A DNA stretch of 64,000 bases, from positions 39,089 to 103,088 of the forward strand of contig NZ_JBBBNV010000016.1 in the NCBI RefSeq assembly GCF_037137075.1. The letters are read 5' to 3'. Shown piece by piece: positions 7,366-15,188 of the stretch. The DNA comes from JBBBNV01 sp037137075 (GTDB taxonomy: Bacteria; Bacillota; Bacilli; Paenibacillales; NBRC-103111). A program made the position numbers and the translations under genes. The first letter of the stretch is position 1, and every line of letters begins with the position of its first letter. Below the pieces are notes generated by a model. That model was given only the letters and a program-made list of their open reading frames with translations. It did not search any database and was not told the origin of the DNA.

Positions 7366-7599
7366 TTATACTTCCCGGAACCGTGCCAAAATTTGCTGCC
7401 GCTCTTCCTCGGTGCCTTTGAAGCGCTCTTCCGAGAAGTGGTGCTCAGCCCAATGCATCAGCTCCGGACGGCTTTTGAACTCAAAATTGTCCTCGCCCCA
7501 CTGATCTGAAATTTCACGGACAATGATCGTCGAGCCGTGTACCTCGGCAAACAGCATGTTCCATTTGTCTTGTTTGTATATTTCAACTTTTTTAATCAT
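7366..7599 (-). CDS. Small conserved-looking cytosolic protein, function unknown
   Basis: A 77-residue acidic protein beginning MIKKVEIYKQDKW and containing several aromatic residues and a charged C-terminal helix (TEEERQQILARFREV). It has no signal peptide or membrane segment. AAGGGGAAG lies about 10 nt before the ATG at 7599. Codon use and the well-placed ribosome site indicate a real gene. It lies upstream of the terC promoter on the same strand. I cannot name a family. Confidence 0.7.
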   Translation of the reverse strand: MIKKVEIYKQDKWNMLFAEVHGSTIIVREISDQWGEDNFEFKSRPELMHWAEHHFSEERFKGTEEERQQILARFREV

Positions 7600-7719
7600 T
7601 TGCGTTCCGCTTCCCCTTTACATCCGACAAGATTACAACCATATGTCAGGATCATAACGCAGCCACCGTGGAAAAGCAATTGATTTGGTTGAATTCCGTA
7701 CGTTTCGGCCTGTTCTTGC

Positions 7720-7748
7720 TTGCCCCCTCCGCCATCTCATGCTATAAT
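7720..7748 (+). promoter_or_regulatory. Promoter of the 7927 methyltransferase gene
   Basis: TTGCCC (7720-7725) and TATAAT (7743-7748) are 17 nt apart, with an extended -10 TGC just before TATAAT. The transcript would have a leader of about 170 nt. Confidence 0.7.
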
Positions 7749-7819
7749 TTCCACCAACCGCTGCCCGTTTCTGGCAGCCGGAGAGAACCAGGGGGAGCCT
7801 GCTTCGCCTTGAGGGAAGT

Positions 7820-7925
7820 TTGGAATGGAAAAAGTTTGAAATGAGAAGAGCCTGAGATGAGATGGTTGAGACGAGCTTTCAGAAGAAAGTTTGGCTGAAC
7901 TGAGATGAGATGAGGAGAGCTGAGA
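7820..7925 (+). other. Purine-rich leader with internal repeats
   Basis: The leader before the methyltransferase is almost all A and G on the plus strand. CTGAGATGAGATG occurs at 7852 and again at 7900, and AAGTTTGG/AAAGTTTG variants recur (7816, 7831, 7886). No long coding frame explains it. It provides many GAGATGAG-like ribosome-site mimics before the start at 7927. Confidence 0.5.
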
Positions 7926-7926
7926 C

Positions 7927-8676
7927 ATGAATTCACAGGACAAGTATGAGCAAATTGGCGTAGCCATGACGTGCCGGTCGTTCGAGGAATACACCCGCAT
8001 GTTTGATCTGGATGATCGGCTGCTTGGCAGCGGACCGATTCTGGATGTGGCGGGAGGGGCGTCTTCCTTTACAGCGGAAGCACGCGGACGCGGGTTTGAG
8101 GCATTTGCTGCCGATCCGCAGTATGCCTTATCTGCTGACGATATGGAAGAGCAGGGACGGCGGGAGATTGACGTATCGACAGCCAAGCTGGCGGCATTAC
8201 AGCACAAATTTGACTGGACCTACTACGGATCTATTGAACGCCATCGCGGCGACCGGGAGCAGTCATTGACTCGATTTATGGCGGACTACCGGGCCGACCG
8301 TAACGGCCGAAGCCATGGGGAATCGGTTAACCCGGCTGGCGGCAGGACGGATATTTATACGGCAGGCCTGCTTCCGCAATTGCCTTACGCCGATCATACC
8401 TTTTCTCTCGTATTGTGCAGCCATTTTTTATTTTTATATCAGGCGCAGTTCAGCCATGAATTTCATTTGGAAGCGGTGCGTGAGCTTCTGCGCGTTTGCC
8501 GACCCGGCGGAGAGGTGCGGATTTATCCGCTGTTGTCCCTGAAGTGGGAAGGCTATCCGAGGATGAACGAGCTGCTTGCCGGCGTGGAAAGCATGGCGGG
8601 ACGGATGGAAATGCTCCCCTCGAAGCTTCCTTTTATTCCCGGATCGACTACATTGCTGCGGCTCATGAAATCGTGA
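7927..8676 (+). CDS. Class I SAM-dependent methyltransferase-like protein
   Basis: A 249-residue protein with the Rossmann methyltransferase layout: motif I ILDVAGGASSF (about 38-48, AGG in place of the usual GxGxG), an acidic motif II DPQYA, motif IV/V LVLCSHFLFLY near residue 160, and a post-motif LLRVCRPGGEVRIYPL near 190. The first 30 residues and the 75-140 region (charged, HRGDREQ) look like substrate-recognition elements. The substrate is unknown. The start at ATG 7927 has GGAGAG 7 nt upstream. It is monocistronic and precedes the cold-shock gene. Confidence 0.8.
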   Translation: MNSQDKYEQIGVAMTCRSFEEYTRMFDLDDRLLGSGPILDVAGGASSFTAEARGRGFEAFAADPQYALSADDMEEQGRREIDVSTAKLAALQHKFDWTYYGSIERHRGDREQSLTRFMADYRADRNGRSHGESVNPAGGRTDIYTAGLLPQLPYADHTFSLVLCSHFLFLYQAQFSHEFHLEAVRELLRVCRPGGEVRIYPLLSLKWEGYPRMNELLAGVESMAGRMEMLPSKLPFIPGSTTLLRLMKS

Positions 8677-8705
8677 GATCAGCTGCTTTTTATACAACAC
8701 CAAGC

Positions 8706-8734
8706 TTGCATTTTACTGCAAAAAAAGGTACAAT
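8706..8734 (+). promoter_or_regulatory. Promoter of the cold-shock gene
   Basis: TTGCAT (8706-8711) and TACAAT (8729-8734) are 17 nt apart. The leader to the start codon at 8780 is about 40 nt, much shorter than the cold-responsive leader of E. coli cspA. Confidence 0.75.
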
Positions 8735-8779
8735 TAAGCCATTCGCCATATAGGGCGGTATTTTTAGGAGGTTGTTTAC

Positions 8780-8977
8780 TTGAAAGGTACAGTTAAATGG
8801 TTTAACGCAGAAAAAGGCTATGGCTTCATTCAAGTTGATGGCGGCGAAGATGTATTCGTACACTTCTCGGCAATCCAAGGTGATGGCTTCAAAACGCTCG
8901 AGGAAGGTCAAGCAGTTGAGTTCGACATTACTCAAGGCAACCGTGGACCTCAAGCAGCGAACGTGATCAAGCTGTAA
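8780..8977 (+). CDS. CspA/CspB family cold-shock protein
   Basis: A 65-residue single cold-shock domain with both RNA-binding motifs intact: RNP1 KGYGFI (about 13-18) and RNP2 VFVHF (about 26-30), including the surface aromatics W8, F9, F17, F27, H29 and F30. These proteins bind single-stranded RNA and DNA and act as RNA chaperones. It starts with TTG at 8780, preceded by AGGAGG 7 nt upstream; the length matches Bacillus CspB (67). It has its own promoter and terminator. Confidence 0.97.
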   Translation: MKGTVKWFNAEKGYGFIQVDGGEDVFVHFSAIQGDGFKTLEEGQAVEFDITQGNRGPQAANVIKL

Positions 8978-8994
8978 TTCGCTGATACGTGATA

Positions 8995-9031
8995 AAAGGC
9001 AGTCCGGACAATCGTCCGGACTGCCTTTATT
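8995..9031. terminator. Terminator between csp and the Tyr/Pro-rich gene
   Basis: AAAGGCAGTCCGGA (8995-9008) pairs with TCCGGACTGCCTTT (9014-9027), ending in TTTATTG on the plus strand. The symmetric A/T flanks let it act in both directions. Confidence 0.85.
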
Positions 9032-9193
9032 GATCCCGCAGAATGGGGGGGGATTTAACCCTCTTCATTCTGCGGCCGCTTGGCGGGCCGTGTTCAGACC
9101 TTAACAAGCAAGTGTTAGCCTTGAGAGGGAACGGCTTCACCGCCGGGCGATGTCTTTACCGGACGAAAGTGCTGCTGTGCTGGATAGACATCC

Positions 9194-9439
9194 TTACTGT
9201 TCTTCTTGTTCCACCAGTTGAGCAGAATCTTCGGGCAGCCGGTGATGCGGGTAAACATGCCCTCCCCCATGATAACCGTGGTGGTACGGGTAATACCCGT
9301 GTCCATAAGGGAGCACGCTGCCAAGCAGCAGCAGATCGAGTGGAAGGTAGGGCGAATACGGATACGTGTAGTACGGATAATAGCCATACGGATTATAAGG
9401 ATTGTACGGATAATAGGGCTGATAAACCGGGCGGTTCAT
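9194..9439 (-). CDS. Tyr/Pro-rich low-complexity protein, spore-coat-like
   Basis: An 81-residue protein starting at ATG 9439 with AAAGGAGTGA about 6 nt upstream. Residues 4-32 are made of YxPY units (PYYPYNPYNPYGYYPYY), a short hydrophobic Leu run follows (LPLDLLLLG), then a Tyr/Gly/His-rich stretch (about 46-66) and an acidic tail. No enzyme domain is visible. Such Tyr-rich or His/Gly-rich proteins are common in spore coats, where tyrosines can be cross-linked. That assignment is inferred from composition only. Overlapping plus-strand frames lack a ribosome site. Confidence 0.65.
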   Translation of the reverse strand: MNRPVYQPYYPYNPYNPYGYYPYYTYPYSPYLPLDLLLLGSVLPYGHGYYPYHHGYHGGGHVYPHHRLPEDSAQLVEQEEQ

Positions 9440-9465
9440 TGCAGGTCACTCCTTTTCGATTGGAC

Positions 9466-9515
9466 CCGGATAAGCTGCTGTCCCGTTTAGGTTCAGTTGA
9501 AAGCTACTTATCCGG
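9466..9515. repeat. Inverted repeat CCGGATAAG/CTTATCCGG
   Basis: Perfect 9-bp arms at 9466-9474 and 9507-9515 enclose 32 nt, just upstream of the Tyr/Pro-rich gene. A third copy of the arm, CCCGGATAA, occurs at 9602-9610 before the yeeI promoter. Confidence 0.5.
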
Positions 9516-9628
9516 CTTGATAAACGGGCGCCGTCCTTGATGCGGGCGGGCCGTTTTTTATAGTCCCTATAAGCTATGCGGATGCCTACCGGATTGGTGA
9601 ATCCCGGATAAAATCCCTGTGAAAGCTT

Positions 9629-9658
9629 TTGACCTTGGAGCCGGACAAGTGGTAAACT
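9629..9658 (+). promoter_or_regulatory. Promoter of yeeI-like gene
   Basis: TTGACC (9629-9634) and TAAACT (9653-9658) are 18 nt apart, with an extended TGG before the -10. The leader is short, about 30 nt. Confidence 0.65.
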
Positions 9659-9693
9659 TAAGGATGCAATCTTTACAATAGGGAGCGTCGGTT

Positions 9694-10434
9694 ATGAAGT
9701 TCAAATTGTTCAAAGAACGTAAAGGCAAGGCAGACCAAGCCAAAAATAACCAATTCGTTAAATTGGGCCGCGAAATTTATATGGCTGTGCGCAAGGGCGG
9801 AGCTAATCCGGATGCGAATACAACCTTGAAAACGGCGATTGCCAATGCGCGTGCCATCCAAATGCCGAACGATAACATCGAACGTGCGATTAAGAAAGCG
9901 CTCGGCGCAGGTGAAGGGGAAAACTACGAAGAGATTTTTTATGAAGGCTATGGCCCTGGCGGTGTCGCCATTATGGTCAAATGCCTGACAGATAACCGCA
10001 ACCGCACAGCGGCTGACGTAAGGTCCATTTTCAACAAGCGGGGCGGCAACATGGGGGAGAGCGGATGCGTTGCCTACATGTTCAATGAAAAGGGTGTCCT
10101 TGTCATTGACCGGGAGCAGTTCGAGACGGATGAGGATACCATCATGATGCAGGCGCTGGAAGCCGGTGCAGAGGATGTAATTGTCAGCGAGGAGAGCTAT
10201 GAGGTTCTGACACACCCGCATGAATTCGATGCGGTGAAGGGCGCCTTGGAGCAGGAGGGCTATGCCTTCTCAAGCGCGGGCATCCGCTGGATTCCGCAGA
10301 ACAGCGTCAACGTTGAAGGGGAGAATGCCGAGAAGCTCCTCAAGATGATGGACTCGTTTGACGACAATGACGATGTCCAGGATGTTTATGCCAATTTCGA
10401 AATCACAGATGAAGAAATGGCGAAAATCGGTTAA
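9694..10434 (+). CDS. yeeI: YebC/PmpR/TACO1 family protein (YeeI-like)
   Basis: A 246-residue protein of the YebC family. It shows the conserved N-terminal helices (FVKLGREIYMAVRKGG), MPNDNIERAIKKALG, the core YEGYGPGGVAIMVKCLTDNRNRTAADVRS, and the acidic C-terminal DNDDVQDVYANF. The NRNRTAADVR form and 246-residue length fit Bacillus YeeI rather than the longer-known YrbC. Members have been described as transcription regulators and, more recently, as translation factors helping ribosomes at proline stretches. The ATG at 9694 follows GGGAG by about 11 nt. The N-terminus begins MKFKLFKERKGKADQ, replacing the usual KWNNIKxKKA segment. Confidence 0.92.
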   Translation: MKFKLFKERKGKADQAKNNQFVKLGREIYMAVRKGGANPDANTTLKTAIANARAIQMPNDNIERAIKKALGAGEGENYEEIFYEGYGPGGVAIMVKCLTDNRNRTAADVRSIFNKRGGNMGESGCVAYMFNEKGVLVIDREQFETDEDTIMMQALEAGAEDVIVSEESYEVLTHPHEFDAVKGALEQEGYAFSSAGIRWIPQNSVNVEGENAEKLLKMMDSFDDNDDVQDVYANFEITDEEMAKIG

Positions 10435-10452
10435 ACCAGCAGCCTATACGAC

Positions 10453-10518
10453 AAAAAGCGACAGCACCGGAAGGAACGGCCCCAATCGGGCCGATCCAGG
10501 CGGTGCTGTCGCTTTTTT
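10453..10518. terminator. Bidirectional terminator, yeeI / MacA-like operon
   Basis: AAAGCGACAGCACCG (10455-10469) pairs with CGGTGCTGTCGCTTT (10501-10515) and ends in T6 on the plus strand, with A5 on the other side. An inner GGCC pairing closes the loop. It separates two converging transcripts. Confidence 0.92.
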
Positions 10519-10544
10519 ACAACTCCCTGCCGGGGTGAAAATTA

Positions 10545-11651
10545 TTATTGCAGAACGACGGTTTCGCCTTCCGTCAGCCCGCTGAGCACTTCGGTTTTAT
10601 CTGCTGTCTCAAGACCGATTGTAATGGTGCGGCGCTCGGCTCCTCCGTCCGGCGTTTCGACAAATACATAATATTCATCCTTATCCCGCATCACCGTCAA
10701 GGTCGGCACGACGATAGCTCCGGCCTTGCTTTCGATTTGAATCGTACCCGTCAAGTCCATCCCGGCAATAAACTGCTCGCTGTTTTCCAGCGAAATGATG
10801 ACCTCGAACTGGGCCGCTCCGGTGGCAGTGCCGCTGGCGGAGCCTTTGGCGAACCGGGACACACTCAGCACCTGCCCGCTCAGCTTGCTTCCCTTCAAGG
10901 AGTCCGAACGAATCGCTACGGGCATTCCCGGCGTAATCCGGAATACCTCGTATTCCCCGACACTGGTCACAAGCTGCAGCTGAGACATGTCCACAATTTT
11001 ACCGACCGTTTGATATTCGCTAAGCGAAGGGGGATTTTTCTTATCGGCCTCCAGGGTGGACAAGTAGATACCGCTAATTTCGGCGGTCACTTTGGCCTGC
11101 CCGATCTTTTCCTTTTTGTCCTGGAGCTGAGTTTTGGCGGCTTCCATTGTCAGACGGTCCAGCTCATCCTGCAGCTTGGCCTGCTCGCTGCTTGTATACC
11201 GCTTGAAGGCATCGGCCTGCGAGGTGACCGTTTCAGAGGCCGTTTTGTCTTCCTGCGCCTGTTGGCTTTTTTTGATTTTCATTTCGAGCTCCTGCCGGCG
11301 AATGGCCAGCTCCTGCTGCGTAATCTCGTTTTGCAGCGCCTTGGTGTCCATCTCAAACAGGATATCGCCTTTGTTGACCTGAGTGCCTTCCTTGGCATTC
11401 CAGGAGAGCACGCTGGCCGAATAAGGGGCCTGAACAACCGTTTCCTGCACATAGGCGGATTTGCCCTTCACATCAATACTGCTGCCGATATCCTCCCGGG
11501 TCACAGGGAATTTAAGGGTTTGCGCCATAGCAGACATGCCTGACGGCCCTGGCGGTATTACGGCTCTGCCGTTTTGGATGTACAGTACGGCGGAAATTCC
11601 AATGACAACGATGGCAATAGTGAGAAACAGCACAACTTTCTTTATTCGCAT
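10545..11651 (-). CDS. HlyD/MacA-type periplasmic adaptor-like efflux subunit
   Basis: A 368-residue membrane-anchored adaptor: an N-terminal helix (about 6-25), a first half-lipoyl strand (VVQAPYSASVLSWNAKEGTQV), a coiled-coil hairpin of about residues 100-195 rich in Gln, Glu and Lys, the second half-lipoyl/barrel region and a C-terminal barrel (VVPTLTVMRDKDEYYVFV). In Gram-positive bacteria such adaptors work with FtsX-like ABC permeases to export peptides or antibiotics. It is the last gene of a three-gene operon, 12 nt after the permease, with AAGGAG before its ATG. Confidence 0.88.
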   Translation of the reverse strand: MRIKKVVLFLTIAIVVIGISAVLYIQNGRAVIPPGPSGMSAMAQTLKFPVTREDIGSSIDVKGKSAYVQETVVQAPYSASVLSWNAKEGTQVNKGDILFEMDTKALQNEITQQELAIRRQELEMKIKKSQQAQEDKTASETVTSQADAFKRYTSSEQAKLQDELDRLTMEAAKTQLQDKKEKIGQAKVTAEISGIYLSTLEADKKNPPSLSEYQTVGKIVDMSQLQLVTSVGEYEVFRITPGMPVAIRSDSLKGSKLSGQVLSVSRFAKGSASGTATGAAQFEVIISLENSEQFIAGMDLTGTIQIESKAGAIVVPTLTVMRDKDEYYVFVETPDGGAERRTITIGLETADKTEVLSGLTEGETVVLQ

Positions 11652-11663
11652 GAGGCCGACTCC

Positions 11664-13061
11664 TTATTCTCTCTTGATTGCTGTCAGGGCGTCCGTTCGC
11701 GACGCTTTGACGGCCGGGTATATGCCCGAAATAATGCCGGTAAGCAGCGCGAAGAACAAGCCGACAGGCAATATCCACAGGCTAATAAACAGCAGCTGCT
11801 CGTCCATTCCGCCGCTGAAGTGGTTCACGACAATGTTAATGGCCCAGATGACCCAGTAGGAGAGTACAATTCCGCATAATCCGCCAAGCAGGCCAAGCAG
11901 CGCAGACTCAACGATGAACATATTGCGGATTTGGCCCAGACTGGAGCCCAGCACCTTCATAATGCCGATTTGCCGGCGCCTCTGATAGGTTGACATTGTC
12001 ATGGCAACGACAATGGAGATGGAGGCCACGAACAGGACGAACAAGCCCACCCCGCCGAATACGAGCCGGATAATGACGAATTGATCCTTCATCTGTTCTT
12101 CCATGTACAGGTTGGTGTTCACATCAAGAGGCAGCTTCCGGAGCAGCTCTTCCAGCTCTTTGACATTTGCGGACGAATCTGCTTTAACGGTGAGCTGTTG
12201 AATCCCCTTCGGAGTGGAGGAGGCTTCATTCCCGTTAAGGCCGGAACGGAAATCATTGATTTTGCGGGCCAGCGCTGGCGAGATATAACCGATTTTGTTG
12301 TGCATGAGCATCCGGTCATCCATCCCCTCCGGCTTCTTCAGCACCCCGACGACCCGGACCGGAATTTCCAGCTTTCTGCCCGCAGCTTCTCCTTGGGGCC
12401 CTCCACCGCCAAAATCACTGAGGATCAGCTGCTTCTGGTACAAAGGATATACAATTGTTTGCTGTCTGATATATTCGTCACGGACTTCCCGGGAGTTCAG
12501 CGTTTCCTGCTGCTGCTGCTGCATGGCACGCATACGTTCGGTCCGCTCGTCATAGAGTCCCATCGTAGCGCCGTAATTGAGAATAATAACATTTTCCTCA
12601 TCCCGGGCGGCGCCTTGGGCGAACTCGTTGCCAAACGCTTCCAGCGTATTCAGCTCGGTTGCAGTTAAATTGACATGGCTTCGCTTCGTATCATCTACAC
12701 GGAATTCCATCATGCCAAGCTGCTCTTGAGAAGCGACGGTCTTGACATGCGGCAGGCCGCGAATAATGTCGATGAGCTGGTCCGAAATTCCTTGCTGCTG
12801 GCTGCCGGAAGCAGATCCCGGGCTTCCCGAAGGGTCCATGCCGCCGGCGCCTCCGGTCTGCCGTTTCATGACGGTAATCTCATCGGTCTTCATGTATTGC
12901 ATCATCTGCTGCTTGCTATAGTAGGTGACCGATTCCCCGAAGGCCAGCGCCACAATAATGGAGGAGGACCCGATGGCAATTCCCATCGCGCATAGCGCCG
13001 TGACTACCTTGCGCCGCCGGAGCTGATCCCAGCCAAGCCGGACATAATCTCTCAGCTTCAT
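11664..13061 (-). CDS. MacB-type ABC transporter permease
   Basis: A 465-residue permease with the MacB/FtsX layout: one N-terminal transmembrane segment (about 18-40), a large extracellular MacB-PCD region (about 45-325) and three C-terminal transmembrane segments (about 335-455). The periplasmic-type domain contains a low-complexity Met/Gln stretch (RMRAMQQQQQETLN). It forms the membrane part of the exporter with the ATPase whose gene overlaps it by 4 nt (ATGA) and the adaptor downstream. The substrate is unknown; export of antimicrobial peptides or signalling peptides is typical. Confidence 0.9.
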   Translation of the reverse strand: MKLRDYVRLGWDQLRRRKVVTALCAMGIAIGSSSIIVALAFGESVTYYSKQQMMQYMKTDEITVMKRQTGGAGGMDPSGSPGSASGSQQQGISDQLIDIIRGLPHVKTVASQEQLGMMEFRVDDTKRSHVNLTATELNTLEAFGNEFAQGAARDEENVIILNYGATMGLYDERTERMRAMQQQQQETLNSREVRDEYIRQQTIVYPLYQKQLILSDFGGGGPQGEAAGRKLEIPVRVVGVLKKPEGMDDRMLMHNKIGYISPALARKINDFRSGLNGNEASSTPKGIQQLTVKADSSANVKELEELLRKLPLDVNTNLYMEEQMKDQFVIIRLVFGGVGLFVLFVASISIVVAMTMSTYQRRRQIGIMKVLGSSLGQIRNMFIVESALLGLLGGLCGIVLSYWVIWAINIVVNHFSGGMDEQLLFISLWILPVGLFFALLTGIISGIYPAVKASRTDALTAIKRE

Positions 13062-13762
13062 GAAGCATCACCTTCCGCTCTGCCGCCAGTGAGGGTGTCA
13101 TCAACCAGACGCCCGTCCCGAAGGTGGATGATACGTTTGGTGCGCATGGCGACCTCGTGCTCGTGAGTAACGATAATAAAGGTGGTGCGCATCGACTCGT
13201 TCAGATCAATCAGCAGGTCGATAATTTCTTTTTCGGTCTTGGTATCCAGATTCCCTGTGGGTTCATCGGCGAAAATCAGGGCAGGCTCGGTGACCAGAGA
13301 GCGGGCAATACTGACACGCTGCTGCTGTCCTCCGGAGAGCTGCGAGGGAAATAAATCGGCTTTCTCGGGGATACCTACCTTGGCAAGCAGAGCCTGGGCC
13401 CGCTTCCTTCGTTCCTTGGGAGAGATGCCCTGAAACACGAGCGGAAGCTCGATGTTCTCACAGACTGTCAAATGAGAGATAAGCTCATAGGACTGAAAAA
13501 TAAAACCGATGCTTTTGCGGCGGAACAGCGCCAGCGCGTTCTCGGACATACGCTGGATCGGTTGTCCGGCAATAATGATTTCCCCTTCCGTGGGCTTCAT
13601 TAAACCGGCCATCAGGTTAAGCAGCGTCGACTTGCCAGATCCGGAGCTGCCGAGCAGGGCGACCATTTCACCTTGGGCGACATGAAAGTCGATTCCCTGC
13701 AGCACCGGAGTCTGTTCACTGCCATTCATAAACGAATGGGACAATTGCGTAATACGCAGCAC
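13058..13762 (-). CDS. MacB/LolD-type ABC transporter ATP-binding protein
   Basis: A 234-residue ATPase with Walker A GSSGSGKST (about 38-46), Q-loop near FQSYEL, signature LSGGQQQRVSIARS, Walker B LIFADEPTGNLD and the H-loop VTHEHEVA. The SGGQQQR signature with DEPTGNLD is typical of the LolD/MacB/BceA exporter class. It is the first gene of the minus-strand operon ATPase-permease-adaptor. GAAAGGAACGC precedes the ATG. No two-component system of the Bce type is next to it, so regulation is not evident. Confidence 0.95.
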   Translation of the reverse strand: MLRITQLSHSFMNGSEQTPVLQGIDFHVAQGEMVALLGSSGSGKSTLLNLMAGLMKPTEGEIIIAGQPIQRMSENALALFRRKSIGFIFQSYELISHLTVCENIELPLVFQGISPKERRKRAQALLAKVGIPEKADLFPSQLSGGQQQRVSIARSLVTEPALIFADEPTGNLDTKTEKEIIDLLIDLNESMRTTFIIVTHEHEVAMRTKRIIHLRDGRLVDDTLTGGRAEGDAS

Positions 13763-13933
13763 GGCAAGCGTTCCTTTCTGTCATATTTGGACTGAATTCC
13801 AGAATACCTGACATTTCTTAATTTTCCATGTTGTGAATTATGAAGAAAATCTTAAGTCATCGGGTCAAAGGGGATTGGCAGGAGATGAAATGGCTGCATC
13901 ATGTCAGGCGAGCGGCTTCGTTAGCTCAGGGGA

Positions 13934-13968
13934 TAGGATAGAATCGCTCAGGATTAGGATAGAATCGC
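13934..13968. repeat. 14-nt direct repeat
   Basis: TAGGATAGAATCGC occurs at 13934-13947 and 13955-13968, 21 nt apart, in the gap between the ABC operon and the MFS gene. The rest of the gap (13763-14033) shows no gene. Confidence 0.6.
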
Positions 13969-14033
13969 CCAAATTAGGGGGGAGGGAGGAAAGGGATGCT
14001 TTTAGCGTAGTTGCCATAGAGCACCCCGGCATA

Positions 14034-15188
14034 TTAATGTCCGTTGCGGAAATGGAAGAGCAGAAAGCCCAGACTGGCGAGGAAAGAGAGGATGGCCGCC
14101 CACCAGTATACGGCTTCAGGGCCAAGGGAATCAAAAATCCAGCCTCCGGTTGTCCCGGCGGTAATGCCGGCGCAGCCCGACCATACGACGGTGAACATGG
14201 CCTGACCGGAGGAACGGTATTCGTCGGGTATCAGCTGCTGCAAAAAACGCAGTGCCGTCACGAAATAAATACCGAAGGAGAGGCTGTGCATCCCCTGGAT
14301 TGCCACGATTAGCAAGGGATCTGTTGTAATGGCCATCAACACGAAGCGGATAAAATACATCAGGGAAGCGATAACGAGCAGCGGCAGCTCCCGGAAGTGA
14401 TGGCCATAACGGGCAAGCAGAAAGAACATCGGAATTTCACTGATAGCGGACATGGTCCATGTCCATCCGACAATCGTTTCCGGGGCGCCCAGTTTGAGCA
14501 GGAATAAGGACAAATAGCTGTCGTTAATCCGGTGGGCCACCGAGATAATAAACACCAGCAGGAAAAAAGCCAGCAGCCGGCGGGAACGCAATATGTCCAG
14601 CAGTCCGTTAAACTGAACCTTTCCTTTGCCGCCCGGGCGGTCGGACACGATAAAGGACAAGAGCAGCGAAATGAAAATCGTGCCTAGCGCCATATACAGT
14701 GTCCAATCCTGGCCGATGCGCTGCAGCAGCATTCCGAATCCTACGGCCGCAACCGCGAAGCCGAGCGATCCCCAGATGCGGAAGGAAGCGTAGCTTTTGC
14801 CGGTCTGGCTTGCGGCCAGAAGGGCCAGGCTGTCGCCGAGCGCGCTCATTGGCGTTTGAAAGAAGAAGAAGCACGTAATGGTAATAAACAAGGCCGCGAA
14901 CAAGTCCAGATTCAGCATTATGGTAACCATGATTAGCTGGCCGGCGAGCAGGACGTGCATCAGCCTTTTGATCGTCTGGAACTTGTCGCTAAGCAGCCCC
15001 CACAGGATATTCGAGAATATTCCGATCAGCGGGCCGACGGAATACAGAATTCCGATTTGGATTTTGGAATAGCCCCGCGCATCGAAGTAAAGCGGGAAAT
15101 AGGCGGTCACCAGCGCCCCCGTCATAAAAAATGCAAACGTGAAGCATCGCAGCAGCAGCGCCGAACGATAAGGATTCAACCCCGACAT
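14034..15188 (-). CDS. MFS transporter (MFS_1-like, NupG/YwbF-type)
   Basis: A 384-residue major facilitator protein with about 12 transmembrane segments and a central cytoplasmic loop near residues 185-205 (DRPGGKGKVQFNG). The loop 2-3 signature appears as GLLSDKFQTIKR. The N-terminal RCFTFAFFMTGALVTAYFPLYF matches the MFS_1-like group of sugar or nucleoside transporters. The substrate is unknown. Its ATG at 15188 directly follows the stop codon of the MATE-like gene and has GGGAGG 8 nt upstream, so the two are one transcript and probably act in one process. Confidence 0.87.
   Translation of the reverse strand: MSGLNPYRSALLLRCFTFAFFMTGALVTAYFPLYFDARGYSKIQIGILYSVGPLIGIFSNILWGLLSDKFQTIKRLMHVLLAGQLIMVTIMLNLDLFAALFITITCFFFFQTPMSALGDSLALLAASQTGKSYASFRIWGSLGFAVAAVGFGMLLQRIGQDWTLYMALGTIFISLLLSFIVSDRPGGKGKVQFNGLLDILRSRRLLAFFLLVFIISVAHRINDSYLSLFLLKLGAPETIVGWTWTMSAISEIPMFFLLARYGHHFRELPLLVIASLMYFIRFVLMAITTDPLLIVAIQGMHSLSFGIYFVTALRFLQQLIPDEYRSSGQAMFTVVWSGCAGITAGTTGGWIFDSLGPEAVYWWAAILSFLASLGFLLFHFRNGH

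Noticed and set aside
9043..9540. 165-codon plus-strand frame opposite the Tyr/Pro-rich gene
   Set aside because: No ribosome site; the opposite frame has AAAGGAGTGA and a strong repeat composition.
13918..13950. tRNA-like GTTAGCTCAGGGGATAG stretch
   Set aside because: It resembles a D-arm, but no acceptor, anticodon arm or GGTTCGAATCC T-loop follows, so no tRNA can be built.
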